NCBI RefSeq assembly: GCF_020171845.1
Contig: NZ_JAIVAM010000010.1
Location: 124,001-188,000, forward strand
DNA: 64,000 nucleotides
Origin: Cytobacillus kochii
GTDB taxonomy: Bacteria > Bacillota > Bacilli > Bacillales > Cytobacillaceae
Direction of reading: 5' to 3'
In this document: piece by piece, positions 25,622-33,897 of the stretch
Position numbering within the stretch: position 1 is the stretch's first letter
Layout of the letters: each line of letters starts with the position of its first letter
Position numbers and translations under genes: made by a program
Notes under the pieces: model-generated
Databases searched by the model: none
What the model was told of the DNA's origin: nothing
The model's input: only the letters and a program-made list of their open reading frames with translations

Positions 25622-25822
25622 GTGGGCTTGATTTACATTTATGTTGAAAGACGGGTATGGTATTACATTTATAAAGAAGGAATTACAGGCCAAATCAAGA
25701 TTTATGCAAAGAAAGGTCGACTGACAGTTATTTGTGCTGGTGATGAAATTATAAACACACTTATTAAGACTAGAATTAGATTTAGCAGAGCAGCAGGAAA
25801 CCTTAGCGAACCACTACTTTAA
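25622..25822 (+). CDS. Small hypothetical protein
   Basis: 66 residues from a GTG at 25622 with AGGAGGG seven bases upstream, a strong sign that it is translated. Sequence MGLIYIYVERRVWYYIYKEG, basic and aromatic. Its 3' end overlaps the end of the convergent replication-relaxation gene by 20 bases. No family is recognised. Confidence 0.5.
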   Translation: MGLIYIYVERRVWYYIYKEGITGQIKIYAKKGRLTVICAGDEIINTLIKTRIRFSRAAGNLSEPLL

Positions 25823-26426
25823 TACCATCACTACCACTGATGCTTATTGATGTCTTAGCGTTAAATAAGGACATAAAATCATCAAAACTGCTTGCTTGAA
25901 ATACGCGGAAAGGTATATCCTTCGGGATTTTATATTGAATATCCGTAATAATTATTAGATGTCGAAAGGGATGCGAACTATATAGTTCTATATAACGTTT
26001 TAATTTTGCATTCATTACCTTCTCGGAATATTGGGTACGTTGCACTTCAATATAAAAAGACGTCTTACGGAAGGTTGCGTAAATGTCCGGCTCTACCTCA
26101 CCCTTTGCCCCTAGTTTCGGTTCGACTGTAAACGATTGAACAGCGCCATGCCTCCTCATTTGCTTATAGACATCAAGTATCGCTAACCAATGACCTATCT
26201 TAGCGCTGTTCTTTTTGACTCGATTATCTGCGCTAAAGTAGACGTAAGGGACAAAGGAAGTTGACCGCTGAATATGTCCATCTCGAAGAAGTCTTAAAAG
26301 CACTGCATTAGCCGCAGTTACCGGCTGTTTGAGGTTTGCGAAATGCAATTCCGATACGCTATCGCGGTCCATCACACGAAATTTATTTATATTCGCTATA
26401 ATCTCCTTATCTCTCATTGTTAACAT
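25803..26426 (-). CDS. Replication-relaxation family protein
   Basis: 207 residues. An N-terminal winged HTH (DKEIIANINKFRVMDRDSVS, AVLLRLLRDGHIQRST) is followed by a domain with EPDIYATFRKTSFYIEVQRT, a PD...ExQ arrangement like restriction-fold nucleases. This is the replication-relaxation family found on Bacillus plasmids and phages next to an FtsK-like gene, as here (20-base overlap). It is thought to act in plasmid replication or DNA processing; the exact activity is not settled. Confidence 0.85.
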   Translation of the reverse strand: MLTMRDKEIIANINKFRVMDRDSVSELHFANLKQPVTAANAVLLRLLRDGHIQRSTSFVPYVYFSADNRVKKNSAKIGHWLAILDVYKQMRRHGAVQSFTVEPKLGAKGEVEPDIYATFRKTSFYIEVQRTQYSEKVMNAKLKRYIELYSSHPFRHLIIITDIQYKIPKDIPFRVFQASSFDDFMSLFNAKTSISISGSDGIKVVVR

Positions 26427-27543
26427 CGTTAAACACCTCTTCTTCCGTTAATTGTTCAATTGTCCGGACATCCGAACCTTTATCCGCAAACCGATCGACC
26501 CACTCATCCGTTTTATATATCGATAATATCTTCTCCGCAGCTTCCTCCGATAAATATGGCGCTTGCAGCTCTGTTATTTCGTCGCGTTTGCATAGGAATC
26601 GTCCAGGCGTTACCTTGCTTATCTTCTCGCTTCCTGGCGTTCCAATAATACGTGAATTAGATAAATCCGTTGTTCTAAACCCCATTCTTACGGTTAGTAA
26701 TCCTCTTATCTTGGTATCAAGGACGTCATGTGACGGACGCTGTAACGATAAAATAATGTAAATACCTAGCGCACGACCTAACGCAACCAATTGAACAATC
26801 TGCTTGCTCATTTGCTTATCTTCCACTATCATCACGAGTTCATCTATCGCGACAAGTATATACGGCGGTCGCTTTGCCAACTTGTTAATATGCGTAACGC
26901 CTGCATCGTTAAGTAGTTCACCACGACGTTTCAATTCTTTATGCAGATACGCCAGCATGCTCGACAAATGCTCTGAATAAACACATACTGACTTTACATG
27001 TTTAACTCCACGGAATAAAAAGAATTCGCTCATTTTTAGATCGCCTAGATAGATATGCAATTCTTCGGGCGTTTTAGTCTGAATAAGAGTAGTTAAGATA
27101 GAACGTAACTGTGTTGACTTGCCTGCACCGGGTTCACCAGCAATTAAACAGTTCGGCTCATTGACGGCATCATATGCCAACATACGCCCTGTCTCATCTT
27201 GACCGCAAAGTATCGGCACATCATATCGCGATAAATCCGGAAGGATATAATCAAGTTTCGAAGGCAACTTGCGATGACTAATAGTTAGAGTAAAACGCTT
27301 GTATTCACCGTCTAGCTTAACGTATTCGCCAAAATATTGATTAAAAACGTAGGAATGTTTCGTTAGCATTTTAGGGTCAAGTCCGTTAGGAATCGTAAAA
27401 GTTGCGATAGTGGAATCGGTAGTAAGTTTAATGTCGTGGATTTTAGGAAGAATCGGACGATGGATTTCTCCGAGAAAAAAGCCACCGACCTTGAACGTTT
27501 TAACGAGCCTGTAGCGAACGGACAACTTAGCGCGCCAGCTCAT
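26407..27543 (-). CDS. FtsK/SpoIIIE-type DNA translocase ATPase
   Basis: About 378 residues; I prefer the ATG at 27543, which overlaps the upstream stop as ATGA (an ATG at 27552 is also possible). Walker A GEPGAGKST at about residue 140, Walker B YILVAIDELVMI at about 230, and SLQRPSHDVLDTKIRGLL further on. It is shorter than chromosomal FtsK and lacks its membrane domain, like coupling or segregation ATPases of plasmids and phages. The small membrane protein directly upstream may anchor it. Confidence 0.88.
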   Translation of the reverse strand: MSWRAKLSVRYRLVKTFKVGGFFLGEIHRPILPKIHDIKLTTDSTIATFTIPNGLDPKMLTKHSYVFNQYFGEYVKLDGEYKRFTLTISHRKLPSKLDYILPDLSRYDVPILCGQDETGRMLAYDAVNEPNCLIAGEPGAGKSTQLRSILTTLIQTKTPEELHIYLGDLKMSEFFLFRGVKHVKSVCVYSEHLSSMLAYLHKELKRRGELLNDAGVTHINKLAKRPPYILVAIDELVMIVEDKQMSKQIVQLVALGRALGIYIILSLQRPSHDVLDTKIRGLLTVRMGFRTTDLSNSRIIGTPGSEKISKVTPGRFLCKRDEITELQAPYLSEEAAEKILSIYKTDEWVDRFADKGSDVRTIEQLTEEEVFNDVNNER

Positions 27544-27728
27544 CGCAACCATCCGATTAAAGCATTATGCTCGATAAAATAGACGCCTGCAATCAAGCCG
27601 GCAACGGGTAGTGCTATTCGCAAAAATGTGCCAAGCCATCCATAGCCATATGACTCGAGCGCACTGTCAGCTGTCGCAACTAATAATGTCGTGCCGGCAG
27701 CTATTAATAATCCTCCACTAAATAACAT
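27540..27728 (-). CDS. Small two-helix membrane protein
   Basis: 62 residues with two hydrophobic segments (FSGGLLIAAGTTLLVATADS and FLRIALPVAGLIAGVYFIE). GGAGAGG lies upstream of the ATG at 27728, and the stop overlaps the start of the FtsK-like gene. Co-translation suggests it is a membrane partner of that ATPase (inference). Confidence 0.7.
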   Translation of the reverse strand: MLFSGGLLIAAGTTLLVATADSALESYGYGWLGTFLRIALPVAGLIAGVYFIEHNALIGWLR

Positions 27729-27864
27729 TGTTATCCTCTCCTTTTAACAAGTTGTTAATTTCGCATTAGATGAACAATTGAAAGGAATAAACTGAAGTAG
27801 CTTTGCTATGTTGAATCTTATGCAATAACTGCGGTAATATTGCGTGTCCCTACATAATTTATGA

Positions 27865-28080
27865 CTAAGTAGCAGACGGCTTGTCTACAATTAGAAATAT
27901 ATCGTTCACAGTACAACCTAACTTTTTGCTTATTTTTAAGGCTACTTCTAACGAAGGTTGCGTACTGTTTCGTTCGTAACGATTATACTGGCCGTGACTA
28001 ATTTCGAGATACGCTGCAAATTCTGTTTGATTCATTCGATGATCGTGGCGTAATTCTTTTAATCGATTGTGTATCGGCAT
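27865..28080 (-). CDS. XRE-family HTH regulator
   Basis: 71 residues from the ATG at 28080 (GAGGTG upstream). A single HTH: MNQTEFAAYLEISHGQYNRY with ERNSTQPSLEVALKISKKLG and CTVNDIFLI. It is divergent from the nuclease gene with only 63 bases between them, so it probably controls that gene and itself. Confidence 0.85.
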   Translation of the reverse strand: MPIHNRLKELRHDHRMNQTEFAAYLEISHGQYNRYERNSTQPSLEVALKISKKLGCTVNDIFLIVDKPSAT

Positions 28081-28143
28081 AGGGCTCACCTCGCCTAATA
28101 CATTCGCCAATACTTATTATGATACCTTTTTGGAGGACCTATA

Positions 28144-28560
28144 ATGATTGAATACATTGTATTTTTCGGACTGCTTGCAATAGGATTATTAGCGTTTATC
28201 TTTTTTAAACCGCCCGCTCAGGTGTTAAATGAGATACAACAAGAAAGAATCAAATGCGAAAGCCACATTGAGGGTCGGCTATTTGAGGCACTAATTGATC
28301 ACGGATTTATTGTAAATACTCAAGTGAAATGCGGAAGGTATAGAATCGATTTAACTCTACCTAATTATAAAATCGCAATTGAGTGTGACGGAAAAGCCTA
28401 CCATTCATCACCCGCACAAAAAGCACATGACCGTAAAAAAGACAAATTCTTACGCAACAATGGGTGGACTGTATTGCGCTTTTCTGGTCGTCAAATAAAC
28501 AGAGAGTTAGGGAAGGTCATTGAAAGGATTAACTCTAAAATTAATCCCCCAAACATCTAG
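28144..28560 (+). CDS. Membrane-tethered DUF559/Vsr-like endonuclease
   Basis: 138 residues. Residues 2-24 are one hydrophobic helix (MIEYIVFFGLLAIGLLAFIF). The rest is a DUF559-type nuclease domain: CESHIEGRLFEALIDHGF, RYRIDLTLPNYKIAIECDGK (D...ExDGK active site), HDRKKDKFLRNNGWTVLRFS. It is on the plus strand, opposed to its phage neighbours, and pairs with a divergent XRE gene, which fits a lysogen-expressed moron. It may act on incoming DNA at the membrane (speculation). RBS GGAGG before the ATG at 28144. Confidence 0.8.
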   Translation: MIEYIVFFGLLAIGLLAFIFFKPPAQVLNEIQQERIKCESHIEGRLFEALIDHGFIVNTQVKCGRYRIDLTLPNYKIAIECDGKAYHSSPAQKAHDRKKDKFLRNNGWTVLRFSGRQINRELGKVIERINSKINPPNI

Positions 28561-29288
28561 GAGACAACAAACCCCTCATCGGACAAATTAATAACATACT
28601 GTTGTCTAGCTTTACGCTTAACAGCCCCAACAAAATACGCGATAGGCTTATTTAATTTACGACGCTTTGACTTAAGCGCATTAAACGATTCAATACCTAT
28701 CTCGATTTTGTCCTCGGTTGTTAAGTTAGACATACGATACGTAATCGCATGAACAATTCTCCAATAAGACTCAATATCTCGTATACTATCAAAATGATAA
28801 GCTAAGTATTCGTAAAAGGCAGACGGAATCCAAGATGGCTTTATAGGCGCCGGTGTACGTACTTTAGTATTTTGATTATTTGTTTTAGAAGGGTTTTGTT
28901 TTAATGGTGTGACATTTTCTCGTTCTTCTTGTGTGACAATCGGCTGTATAACGATAGCATTTGACGTTTGTTGCATGTCTTTTGAACGCTTCATTTCGTG
29001 CTGACGTATAATGCCTAGAGTTTCTAAACGTTTACACACGCGGATAATTGTACGCCTAGATTTACTGATCAACTCACCGATTTTATTTTTGCATAGGAAA
29101 CTAACGCCTTTATATTTTGCGCTAAATCGATGCAATATATCTAGAACGGCAATTTCTGTTTTATTTAACTCGTAGTTTTCTTTGTATTTACGAACGCTCT
29201 GATTAAGCTGTTCGAGTGTTTCGAAGGTTGCGAGCGTTTCGAATGCAGCTTCCGAAGCAATGATATCTATTGATTTCTTCCGTTTCAT
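28557..29288 (-). CDS. HTH replication-initiator-like protein
   Basis: 243 residues. The winged-HTH part (YELNKTEIAVLDILHRFSAK, CKNKIGELISKSRRTIIRVC, KRLETLGIIRQHEMKR) covers residues 38-105, followed by a linker rich in T, Q, N and P and a helical C-terminus ending KRKARQQYVINLSDEGFVVS. This architecture is common in Bacillus plasmid and phage HTH proteins annotated as replication-related. It converges on the nuclease gene with a four-base overlap. Confidence 0.7.
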   Translation of the reverse strand: MKRKKSIDIIASEAAFETLATFETLEQLNQSVRKYKENYELNKTEIAVLDILHRFSAKYKGVSFLCKNKIGELISKSRRTIIRVCKRLETLGIIRQHEMKRSKDMQQTSNAIVIQPIVTQEERENVTPLKQNPSKTNNQNTKVRTPAPIKPSWIPSAFYEYLAYHFDSIRDIESYWRIVHAITYRMSNLTTEDKIEIGIESFNALKSKRRKLNKPIAYFVGAVKRKARQQYVINLSDEGFVVS

Positions 29289-29394
29289 CGGGTTTCCCTT
29301 CCGCGCAAACCCTGTTTTTAAGCATACTTGAATAAGCGTTGACTATAACGCTTTTTTTCGATATACTTAATTTATCGTTTATAATTCAGGGCGT

Positions 29395-29432
29395 TAGGTT
29401 GTTGGTAGCAACCTGCGCTATTTTTTTTTTGT
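29395..29432 (+). terminator. Plus-strand terminator facing the integrase end
   Basis: AGGTTG, a seven-base loop and CAACCT, with flanking GCG/CGC, followed by ten T. It would stop plus-strand transcription from running antisense through the integrase gene. Confidence 0.65.
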
Positions 29433-30458
29433 TCAAAATCTTCTTTTTAAGCGATTGATTGGCGAATAATCATCGTGACTACGACGCATTTCTTCTGTAT
29501 CCATCTGTATATAACGTCGCATTGTACGTATATCAGCCCAGCCTCCAATTTTCTGTAAAGTAAACGCGTCACATCCGTTAAGTATCATATTTTTCGCCCA
29601 AGTATGGCGATAGACGTGTGCGGTTACCTTTTTATCAGTAATGCCTGCCTTCTCTGCGTAATATTTCAGCCTTTTATTAAATTGGTTCTGACCTAATGGC
29701 TCGCCGTAGCATGATAAGAATACGCGATCAGTCTTGAAATGGGCTACGTTCTCATTGATTAATTGCAATAGCATCTTTACAACATGCGTTGATATCGGTA
29801 CTAAGCGAGGCTTACGGTTCTTATTTCTATCACCTGTTAGCGCAATGAATCGCGTTTTAAAGTCGATATCGCCAGCTCTTAGGTCTATCAATTCATTTGC
29901 GCGTAAACCCGAATCTAATAGCAAGTTTATCGCTACGGCGTCTCTATAACCCACATAGTCGCGCATATTAGGTTGACGCAATATTTCTTTCACTTCTTCA
30001 TTCGTTAAACAGTTCGTCAAGTCAATGTCCTGCCGAATCAGCTTAATTCTTTCAATCGGATTAACTTCGATTAGCTCCTCGCGTTGAAGATAATTAAATA
30101 TCGCCCGTAATGTACGCAAATTGATATTAATAGTAGTATCAGATAAGCCGATTTCTTGTTTATTTGCGTCAATGTACTTATGGCCGTCGTACTTCCGTTT
30201 ATCGTATTTCATGAAGTTTATGTAGTTGCGGAATACCTCGGCATTTAGCTCATCGACATTTTTGACCTCATAATTGTCATTCAGCCAATCGATAAAATAC
30301 CCCCACATTTTCGTATAATCTCGTACTGTCCTATCGCGCACACCTTCCGCACGCTTGCCAGAAACAACTATATCTATTGCTTGCTCGAAAGTTAATTGCG
30401 GAAAATTCTTCGTATCTTGCGAAAGTTTATTGATGCGATTTCGTTTCTTTAACGCCAA
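29433..30458 (-). CDS. Tyrosine recombinase 1 (integrase at the host junction)
   Basis: 341 residues from a TTG at 30458. N-terminal SAM-like domain (TVRDYTKMWGYFIDWLNDNY), catalytic residues Arg in DSGLRANELIDL, Lys in DRNKNRKPRLVP, HVYRHTWAKNMI, GGWADIRTMRRYIQM with the nucleophile Tyr. It is the gene closest to the chromosomal yutM, the expected place for the enzyme that integrated the element. The last residues SPINRLKRRF resemble the end region of recombinase 2. Its ribosome site lies in a hairpin (30465-30509). Confidence 0.9.
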   Translation of the reverse strand: MALKKRNRINKLSQDTKNFPQLTFEQAIDIVVSGKRAEGVRDRTVRDYTKMWGYFIDWLNDNYEVKNVDELNAEVFRNYINFMKYDKRKYDGHKYIDANKQEIGLSDTTININLRTLRAIFNYLQREELIEVNPIERIKLIRQDIDLTNCLTNEEVKEILRQPNMRDYVGYRDAVAINLLLDSGLRANELIDLRAGDIDFKTRFIALTGDRNKNRKPRLVPISTHVVKMLLQLINENVAHFKTDRVFLSCYGEPLGQNQFNKRLKYYAEKAGITDKKVTAHVYRHTWAKNMILNGCDAFTLQKIGGWADIRTMRRYIQMDTEEMRRSHDDYSPINRLKRRF

Positions 30459-30464
30459 AACAAA

Positions 30465-30509
30465 AACGACCTCCCCTAACGATTTTTTTCATCGCTAAGA
30501 AAGGTCGTT
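30465..30509 (-). promoter_or_regulatory. 19-bp hairpin containing the integrase ribosome site
   Basis: 30465-30483 and 30491-30509 pair over 19 positions (counting G-U) around a seven-base loop. On the minus strand the 3' arm contains GGGGAGG, the integrase ribosome binding site, and is followed by TTTGTTTT. It may repress integrase translation in read-through transcripts from yutM, or terminate them. Confidence 0.65.
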
Positions 30510-30661
30510 ATTATTAATCCTAAATCGCCCAAACAAGGGTTGTTTCCACGTCGTCAACTAATGCATATGTGCGGATTTACCGAGGCAATCGGCAACCCTG
30601 CGCATCAGTTATCGTTTAGATTACCGAGATAATATCCCGGCATCAAAATCGACTATACCGC
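30510..30661. other. Prophage-host junction region (attR expected here)
   Basis: No gene. Between the integrase hairpin and the 3' end of yutM. It holds repeated TTACCGAG segments at about 30576 and 30613. The attachment core cannot be fixed because the other end is outside the window. Confidence 0.4.
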
Positions 30662-31024
30662 CTAGCACTCTTCTGGCGTACCAACCTTTGTTGCGGTTCT
30701 AAAAGAAGATCCACAGCCGCAATTGGCAATCGCATTTGGGTTGTCGATAGTGAAACCGCCACCCATCATGGATTCTTTATAGTCTATTTTTGTCCCTTGT
30801 AGAATCGGTGCATCTTCTTTACTTACAACGATTTCAAGGCCATGTAATTCAAAAGGAATGTCGTCTTCTTCTACTTCTTGAGCAAAGCCCATTCCGTAAG
30901 ATAATCCGCTACAGCCACCGCCCTTTACTGCTACACGTAATTTGGCGTTCTCTTCTTCATTTTGTTTCATCATTTCTTTAATGTGAAGGGCTGCCGCTTC
31001 TGTAATCTCAACAACTTGATTCAT
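30662..31024 (-). CDS. yutM: HesB/IscA-type iron-sulfur cluster carrier
   Basis: 120 residues from the ATG at 31024. A-type carrier with the three cluster Cys: GGGCSGLSYGMGF and the C-terminal CGCGSSFRTA. It receives and delivers Fe-S clusters to target enzymes. It is intact although the prophage begins about 200 bases downstream, so insertion spared its coding sequence. In B. subtilis the orthologue lies in the same neighbourhood as yuzB and yutJ. Confidence 0.92.
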   Translation of the reverse strand: MNQVVEITEAAALHIKEMMKQNEEENAKLRVAVKGGGCSGLSYGMGFAQEVEEDDIPFELHGLEIVVSKEDAPILQGTKIDYKESMMGGGFTIDNPNAIANCGCGSSFRTATKVGTPEEC

Positions 31025-31146
31025 CATAATCCCTCCAAGTTTATATTATAGGCTTAGTATATACTTCTTTACAGTGTTTCACAAATTTACTGCCTTCATT
31101 AACGTACCTATACCTTATTATATGGCAACAAAAGAGTAAAGGAACA

Positions 31147-31377
31147 TTATTCTTCATCTAAATGTTGATAAATGTTATAAACCAATTCCTCCGCATTTTC
31201 CCCATGAATGATGTCATTGTCAACTAAAGCGAATAATAAATGCCGGCACTTTCCACAATATCCTAAACAGCCATATTCAATGACATCTAAATCATAATCT
31301 TTTTTTAACTTTGCAAAGGCATGGTGAGAACCATTGGCCATATTTGTTATACAAAATTCTACAACAATCTTCCTCAT
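31147..31377 (-). CDS. yuzB: DUF1450 small protein YuzB
   Basis: 76 residues with the family Cys pattern: VEFCITNMANGSHHAF and YGCLGYCGKCRHLLFALVD. The CxxCxxC set looks metal- or cluster-binding. It lies between yutM and the divergent yutJ, as in B. subtilis. The protein family is uncharacterised. Confidence 0.85.
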   Translation of the reverse strand: MRKIVVEFCITNMANGSHHAFAKLKKDYDLDVIEYGCLGYCGKCRHLLFALVDNDIIHGENAEELVYNIYQHLDEE

Positions 31378-31639
31378 AATATTAACTCCTTATTCGCTTC
31401 CTTTTCCTTCTTTTGAAGAAACTATAAATATCAGAATATTTTTACTCCGTCTTATCTGCATAAGTTTCCTTTTGTTTTCTGTTGTGATTTAGAGATAATT
31501 TCGTTATACTTTTTATGGGATTATGCAATATGGATGGTTATATTTATTTTTTTAAGATAATTTGGACACTTATGTTTTTTCCATTGTATCAGATTATCTT
31601 CTTGTATGAGAACGGACAAAATAAAGGGGATATCAGCAA

Positions 31640-32707
31640 ATGAAAAATCTTGTTATTCTTGGGGGAGGATACGGCGGAATGCGAGTGCTTGCTCGTCTTT
31701 TACCGAATCAACTGCCGGATGATGTTTCGATTACTCTCGTCGACCGGGTACCTTATCATTGTTTAAAAACAGAATACTATGCACTTGCCGCTGGAACGAT
31801 TTCCGATCAACATGTACGTGTTGCTTTTCCAGAACACCCTCGCTTGAACATTCAATATGGAGATATTACAAAAATTGACACAAAAGAAAAGATGGTCCAT
31901 TTAAACGATCAACAGCCCATTTCATATGACGATCTTATTGTTGGGCTTGGTTGTGAAGATAAATACCATAATGTTCCTGGGGCAGATGTATATACTCACA
32001 GTATTCAATCTATTGCCAAGTCACGAAAAACATATGAAACGCTGAATAATTTGCCAGCGGGTGCCATTGTTTCGATTGTTGGTGCTGGTCTCAGTGGTAT
32101 CGAGTTAGCATCTGAACTAAATGAAAGCAGACCTGATTTAACGGTCAAGTTGTTTGATCGGGGGAATCGCATCTTATCTGCCTTCCCAGAGAGACTAAGT
32201 AAATATGTACAAAACTGGTTTAACTCTCGAAGCGTACAAGTCATTAACAACTCTAATATCACTAAAGTCGAAGAAGGCGCTCTATACAATCATGATGAGC
32301 GGATTGAAAGTGATGTCGTTGTATGGACTGCAGGTATTCAGCCGACACATGTTGTACGTGCGATGGATGTTGAAAAAGACAAACAGGGTAGAGTCGTATT
32401 AACCAAGTATCACAATATCCCTGATGACGAGCATGTATATGTAGTAGGTGACTGCGCAAGCCTTCCTCATGCACCAAGTGCGCAACTAGCTGAAGGACAA
32501 GCAGAACAAATTGTACAAGTCCTTTTAAAACGTTGGAAAAATGAAGAACTACCCGAAACCCTTCCTGTGATAAAACTAAAAGGAATCATGGGTTCACTAG
32601 GTAAAAAACATGGCTTTGGTTTAGTTGCCGAACGTCCAATTACAGGACGAGTAGCACGTCTTATTAAATCAGGCATTCTTTGGATGTATAAATATCATAA
32701 CGGTTAA
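31640..32707 (+). CDS. yutJ: NAD(P)/FAD-dependent oxidoreductase YutJ (type II NADH dehydrogenase-like)
   Basis: 355 residues. The FAD-binding fold starts at once: LVILGGGYGGMRVLARLL; a second dinucleotide fold is at about 150 (VSIVGAGLSGIELASELN), and the FAD-binding DEHVYVVGDCAS at about 265. It is in the NDH-2-like pyridine nucleotide-disulphide family and should oxidise NADH at the membrane surface, although the electron acceptor is not shown by sequence. AAGGGG site before the ATG. Confidence 0.88.
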   Translation: MKNLVILGGGYGGMRVLARLLPNQLPDDVSITLVDRVPYHCLKTEYYALAAGTISDQHVRVAFPEHPRLNIQYGDITKIDTKEKMVHLNDQQPISYDDLIVGLGCEDKYHNVPGADVYTHSIQSIAKSRKTYETLNNLPAGAIVSIVGAGLSGIELASELNESRPDLTVKLFDRGNRILSAFPERLSKYVQNWFNSRSVQVINNSNITKVEEGALYNHDERIESDVVVWTAGIQPTHVVRAMDVEKDKQGRVVLTKYHNIPDDEHVYVVGDCASLPHAPSAQLAEGQAEQIVQVLLKRWKNEELPETLPVIKLKGIMGSLGKKHGFGLVAERPITGRVARLIKSGILWMYKYHNG

Positions 32708-32779
32708 TCAAACTCTTGATTATCTACAGTTTTATAATTTATTGATTTAAGAGGGTTTTTCAATCCTTTTAAATACAGA

Positions 32780-32813
32780 AGTACAATTTCTTTTAAGAGA
32801 TTGTACTTTTTTG
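32780..32813 (+). terminator. Terminator of yutJ
   Basis: AGTACAATTTCTT and AAGAGATTGTACT pair with a short loop and are followed by six T. A tandem repeat TTTTGTTGGGT follows. Confidence 0.85.
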
Positions 32814-32988
32814 TTGGGTTTTTGTTGGGTTTTTATATCCCACTACCAATCTCCTTCAAAACTTTCAACAGCACCGGCATAATTTGTATAAGCACATATC
32901 CAAGTGCACCATGTAAGTGTCTCGAATACCACAGTGGAAGAATTATGGGGAGAAAGTGTTGAAGGAGGCAAAAATTAAGACAGCTATT

Positions 32989-33219
32989 TTACGAGGCGAT
33001 CTTATTTACCTTTAATGTTCTTGGTCTCCCCCGGCTTACATAGCCATTCTCGTCCATTTTATTTAGGTTTTCGCTTATAGTTGAGGAAGATGCAATACCA
33101 ACCATAGTTCCTATCTCTCTAAATGAGGGTGGATAATGATTTATTGCAACGTATTTTCCAATGTTTCTAACACTTCTTTGTCTAGAGGTTAAATCCCAGA
33201 AAAAACCTAAAAAGATCAA
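32989..33219 (-). CDS. LexA-type DNA-binding domain protein without peptidase
   Basis: 76 residues matching only the N-terminal winged HTH of LexA: LTSRQRSVRNIGKYV, then YPPSFREIGTMVGIASSSTI and SENLNKMDENGYVSRGRPRT. The C-terminal autocleavage domain is absent, so it cannot be inactivated by RecA in the LexA manner. It starts three bases after the VanZ-like gene, so both are probably co-transcribed. It may be a regulator or a remnant of a lexA duplicate. The TTG start at 33219 is uncertain. Confidence 0.65.
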   Translation of the reverse strand: MIFLGFFWDLTSRQRSVRNIGKYVAINHYPPSFREIGTMVGIASSSTISENLNKMDENGYVSRGRPRTLKVNKIAS

Positions 33220-33221
33220 CT

Positions 33222-33842
33222 TTAAACAGTGTCCTTAAATTTAAATGATTCGTTTTTTGAAACTTTATTAATATACAACAGAAATGGAGACAACTTCTCA
33301 TTCTTAGGTATGTATTTTTCAATAATCCAAAGTATCATTTTAGAAAATAAAAGAAATGCAATATAACCTATTATAACTCCAAAAAGATTGGCTAAAACAT
33401 CATTAATATCTATAATTCTATAAGCATATCCAATAATAAAAGAAATAATAAGTTGAGCTGTTTCTATTAATAACGTAAATAATAAACCACAACCAACGAT
33501 TGTTTTAAAGTTCATTTTCCTCTTTACATAAGGTAACCCAAAACCAAATGGCACAGTCAAAAGAATGTTTAATAATGTTTGTTCTATGTATTGATAATTA
33601 AAGGGTATAAGATTTATATTACTCGCTATAGTGGTAGTTTCTTTCATTTCCTCTGCAAATGATGTTCCAACTATTATAGGAAAAAGCGTAAATTTAACAA
33701 CATTTATAATGTAAAAAAAGAAAATTGAAAAGAAAAAAAGGTACATTTTAGATTTATTAAGTCTAACCCTTAATGCAGCCAATATTGCTCCTAAAAAACC
33801 AAAACCTATTAAGTATGATAATAAGTCAAAATCTATTAACAT
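33222..33842 (-). CDS. VanZ-like membrane protein
   Basis: 206 residues with about five transmembrane helices. The VanZ-family pattern is clear: NLIPF at about 83, then NILLTVPFGFGLP, LLFTLLIETAQLIISF and RIIDINDVLANLFGVIIGY. VanZ family members are linked to resistance to teicoplanin-type and lipoglycopeptide agents or to envelope stress; substrate is unknown here. ATG at 33842 with AAGGAGAG upstream. Confidence 0.85.
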   Translation of the reverse strand: MLIDFDLLSYLIGFGFLGAILAALRVRLNKSKMYLFFFSIFFFYIINVVKFTLFPIIVGTSFAEEMKETTTIASNINLIPFNYQYIEQTLLNILLTVPFGFGLPYVKRKMNFKTIVGCGLLFTLLIETAQLIISFIIGYAYRIIDINDVLANLFGVIIGYIAFLLFSKMILWIIEKYIPKNEKLSPFLLYINKVSKNESFKFKDTV

Positions 33843-33897
33843 ATGACTCTCCTTATAAAATAGAGAGCAATAAAAATATATTACTCTCCATCAATTA

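Noticed and set aside
32841..32970. Minus-strand hydrophobic reading frame ending MPVLLKVLKEIGSGI
   Set aside because: No start codon with a ribosome site and no recognised family; it might be a tiny gene remnant, but support is too weak to list it as a gene.
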